Below the pieces are notes generated by a model. That model searched no databases, was not told where the DNA came from, and worked only from the letters and a program-made list of their open reading frames with translations. Shown piece by piece: positions 22,457-23,213 of a stretch of 23,213 bases of DNA. The stretch comes from Piscinibacter sp050175855 (GTDB taxonomy: Bacteria; Pseudomonadota; Gammaproteobacteria; Burkholderiales; Burkholderiaceae_C). Each line of letters opens with the position of its first letter. Positions within the stretch are counted from its first letter, which is position 1. The position numbers and the translations under genes are program-made. The stretch lies in NCBI RefSeq assembly GCF_050175855.1, contig NZ_JBFXIO010000024.1:1-23213 (forward strand). The letters run 5' to 3'.

Positions 22457-22905
22457 TCCAGCTCCAGGCGCTCGAAGGCGATGACGATCTCTTCCATCGC
22501 CACGTCGCTGCCCTTGGCGTTGAACGGCCCGCTGGTGTGCTTGACGATGCGCGCGCGCAGCAGGCGCCAGGTCTGCACGACCGCGCTGCGGTCCTCGTTC
22601 TGCAGCTGGATGGTGACGTTGCGCAAGGCGCCCGCGTCGCCGTTGCGCACCTGGTCGATCCAGCGCCACAGCGCCAGCGAGCCGATCACGCCGCGCTTGA
22701 GCGTGACGTTGCCGACCCTGGCCAGGCCGGGCAACTTCATCACGTGGTTCTCGCGCGAGTTGCCGTTGCGGTACTCGATGACGTCGATCTCCATCGACAG
22801 GCCGCTGACCTCGGCGAAGCCGGCCTCCGGTCCCTCGGTGTTGCCGTCGCCGAGATCGACGAGGAAGTTGAACTGAACGTACGGGCGGTCGCGCAGCGTG
22901 GCCAT
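22453..22905 (-). CDS. Phage-tail-tube-like (gp19 family) protein, first of pair
   Basis: A 150-residue cytoplasmic protein of the gp19/TIGR02241 tail-tube family (PF06841), as found in extracellular contractile injection systems. Typical features are RPYVQFNFLVDLGD at the start, GFAEVSGLSMEIDVIEYRNG with the conserved G-L-x-x-x-x-x-x-x-Y-R-x-G motif, NHVMKLPGLARVGNVTLKRG, LALWRWIDQVRNG, RNVTIQLQNED, WRLLRARIVKHTSGPFNAKG and a C-terminal FERLELE strand. The ATG is preceded by GAGGAGC on the coding strand. It is the first gene of a two-gene unit and diverges from the exported-protein gene at the right edge, across a regulatory region. No other tail genes are adjacent, so the pair is isolated in this window or works with machinery encoded elsewhere. 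Confidence 0.88.
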   Translation of the reverse strand: MATLRDRPYVQFNFLVDLGDGNTEGPEAGFAEVSGLSMEIDVIEYRNGNSRENHVMKLPGLARVGNVTLKRGVIGSLALWRWIDQVRNGDAGALRNVTIQLQNEDRSAVVQTWRLLRARIVKHTSGPFNAKGSDVAMEEIVIAFERLELE

Positions 22906-22944
22906 GGATGGGCTCCTCGGAGGTCGTGGCGCGGCGAGTGTGCC

Positions 22945-22985
22945 TGTCACGGCGCGGCGCGGGAAGACTGCTCCGCGCTGTGACA
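22945..22985. promoter_or_regulatory. 13-base inverted repeat, possible upstream activator site or hairpin
   Basis: TGTCACGGCGCGG (22945-22957) and CCGCGCTGTGACA (22973-22985) are reverse complements with one mismatch, separated by 15 bases. It is centred about 100 bases upstream of the sigma-54 promoter, a normal distance for an enhancer-binding-protein site, and about 60 bases upstream of the divergent tail-protein start. Which gene it serves is inferred from position. Confidence 0.5.
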
Positions 22986-23067
22986 ACGCGCGGGGAAACC
23001 CTTAGGTGTCGTGGGGAATGGAGCGTCCGGAGCGTGTCTTTGGCCGGCATCAACGCCATTTGGCCAC

Positions 23068-23082
23068 TGGCACGCGGATTGC
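23068..23082 (+). promoter_or_regulatory. Sigma-54 (RpoN) -24/-12 promoter
   Basis: TGGCAC (23068-23073), five bases, then TTGC (23079-23082) matches the RpoN consensus TGGCAC-N5-TTGC without mismatch, with the essential GG and GC ten bases apart. It points toward the exported-protein gene starting at 23152, leaving a leader of about 60 bases. An inverted repeat lies upstream where an activator could bind. Promoters of this class need an AAA+ enhancer-binding activator, and none is encoded in the window. Confidence 0.75.
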
Positions 23083-23151
23083 CCTTTCAGGCACCGGAGG
23101 AGCAGGCAGGAGTCCGGCCCCCCAGATCTCTCAACCCTCGAGGAGACAAGG

Positions 23152-23213
23152 ATGCGAATGAAGCAATTGACCGTGTGGGTCGCCCTGGCGCTGGGCACGG
23201 TGGGCGCGCAGTC
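23152..23213 (+). CDS. Exported protein, N-terminal fragment (signal peptide)
   Basis: Only the first 20 codons are in the window: MRMKQLTVWVALALGTVGAQ and a partial codon. The sequence has a basic start followed by a hydrophobic core and A-Q, as expected of a Sec signal peptide, so the product goes to the periplasm or outer membrane. GAGGAGA lies a few bases upstream of the ATG; a second ATG two codons later is possible. It is preceded by a sigma-54 promoter. The identity cannot be told from this fragment. A quinoprotein dehydrogenase or porin would suit the neighbourhood, but that is speculation. Confidence 0.65.
   Translation, partial: MRMKQLTVWVALALGTVGAQ

Larger units (their letters stand above)
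22906..23151. promoter_or_regulatory. Divergent intergenic region between the tail-tube pair and the exported-protein gene
   Basis: This 246-base gap contains no gene that I can support. It holds the 13-base inverted repeat, a short direct repeat (GGAGCGT twice, near 23019-23036), the sigma-54 promoter and, at the right end, a strong GAGGAGA Shine-Dalgarno (23140-23146). The promoter of the minus-strand tail genes must also lie here, but I do not see a clear sigma-70 pair for it. Confidence 0.55.

Noticed and set aside
22046..22905. Interpretation of the tail-tube genes as the edge of a prophage
   Set aside because: No integrase, attachment site, capsid, lysis or other phage gene is seen. 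Composition matches the neighbours, and both flanking genes are bacterial. The window edge limits this conclusion.

Overview
The window is GC-rich and densely packed, with many genes overlapping by 1-4 bases (ATGA, GTGA, TGATG junctions) and frequent GTG starts. Gene content (a DUF3717-DUF1289 protein, a SenA/EgtB-like enzyme, a ModE-like one-component regulator beside a tungstate/molybdate transporter, a form II cox-like cluster, and a SoxYZ-like carrier with its metallohydrolase) points to a betaproteobacterium of the order Burkholderiales, probably a Rubrivivax/Leptothrix/Methylibium-type lineage. The order is a fairly firm inference; the genus is not.

Layout. 1-2.4 kb: the 3' end of a rhomboid protease, then a YbaK-type tRNA deacylase (+) converging with and overlapping a MATE exporter. 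The exporter is translationally coupled to the DUF3717-DUF1289 gene (-). 2.5-5 kb: a SenA/EgtB-like nonheme iron enzyme followed 13 bases later by an AlkB-type alkane monooxygenase (+). 4.9-9.1 kb: a ModE/PBP-type regulator (-) diverges from a four-gene ABC transporter operon (permease, ATPase, TupA-like binding protein, ModA-like binding protein). 9.3-17.6 kb: a molybdenum hydroxylase cluster of the form II CO dehydrogenase-like type (small, large and medium subunits), a small exported sulfite-oxidase-fold protein, then the accessory genes MoxR (CoxD), VWA (CoxE), CoxG and XdhC/CoxF. A 300-base inverted repeat sits between the MoxR and VWA genes. 17.7-20.2 kb: an 817-residue membrane protein I do not recognise. 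20.3-22.0 kb: a SoxY-SoxZ fusion carrier coupled to a metallo-beta-lactamase-fold protein, a pair associated with periplasmic quinoprotein dehydrogenases. 22.0-22.9 kb (-): two coupled phage-tail-tube (gp19-like) proteins. 22.9-23.2 kb: a regulatory region with a near-perfect sigma-54 promoter and an upstream inverted repeat, driving an exported protein cut off by the window edge.

How the parts fit. The transporter plausibly supplies molybdate (or tungstate) for the molybdenum hydroxylase immediately downstream. The accessory proteins would insert and sulfurate its cofactor and anchor the enzyme at the membrane. The large subunit carries the form II AYRGAGR loop rather than the form I (true CO dehydrogenase) loop, so its substrate is probably not CO and is unknown. 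Points most worth a second look are the large palindrome inside the cox-like cluster, the SenA/EgtB-like protein with Arg at an expected iron-ligand His, the isolated tail-tube pair, the sigma-54 region, and the unrecognised 817-residue protein.
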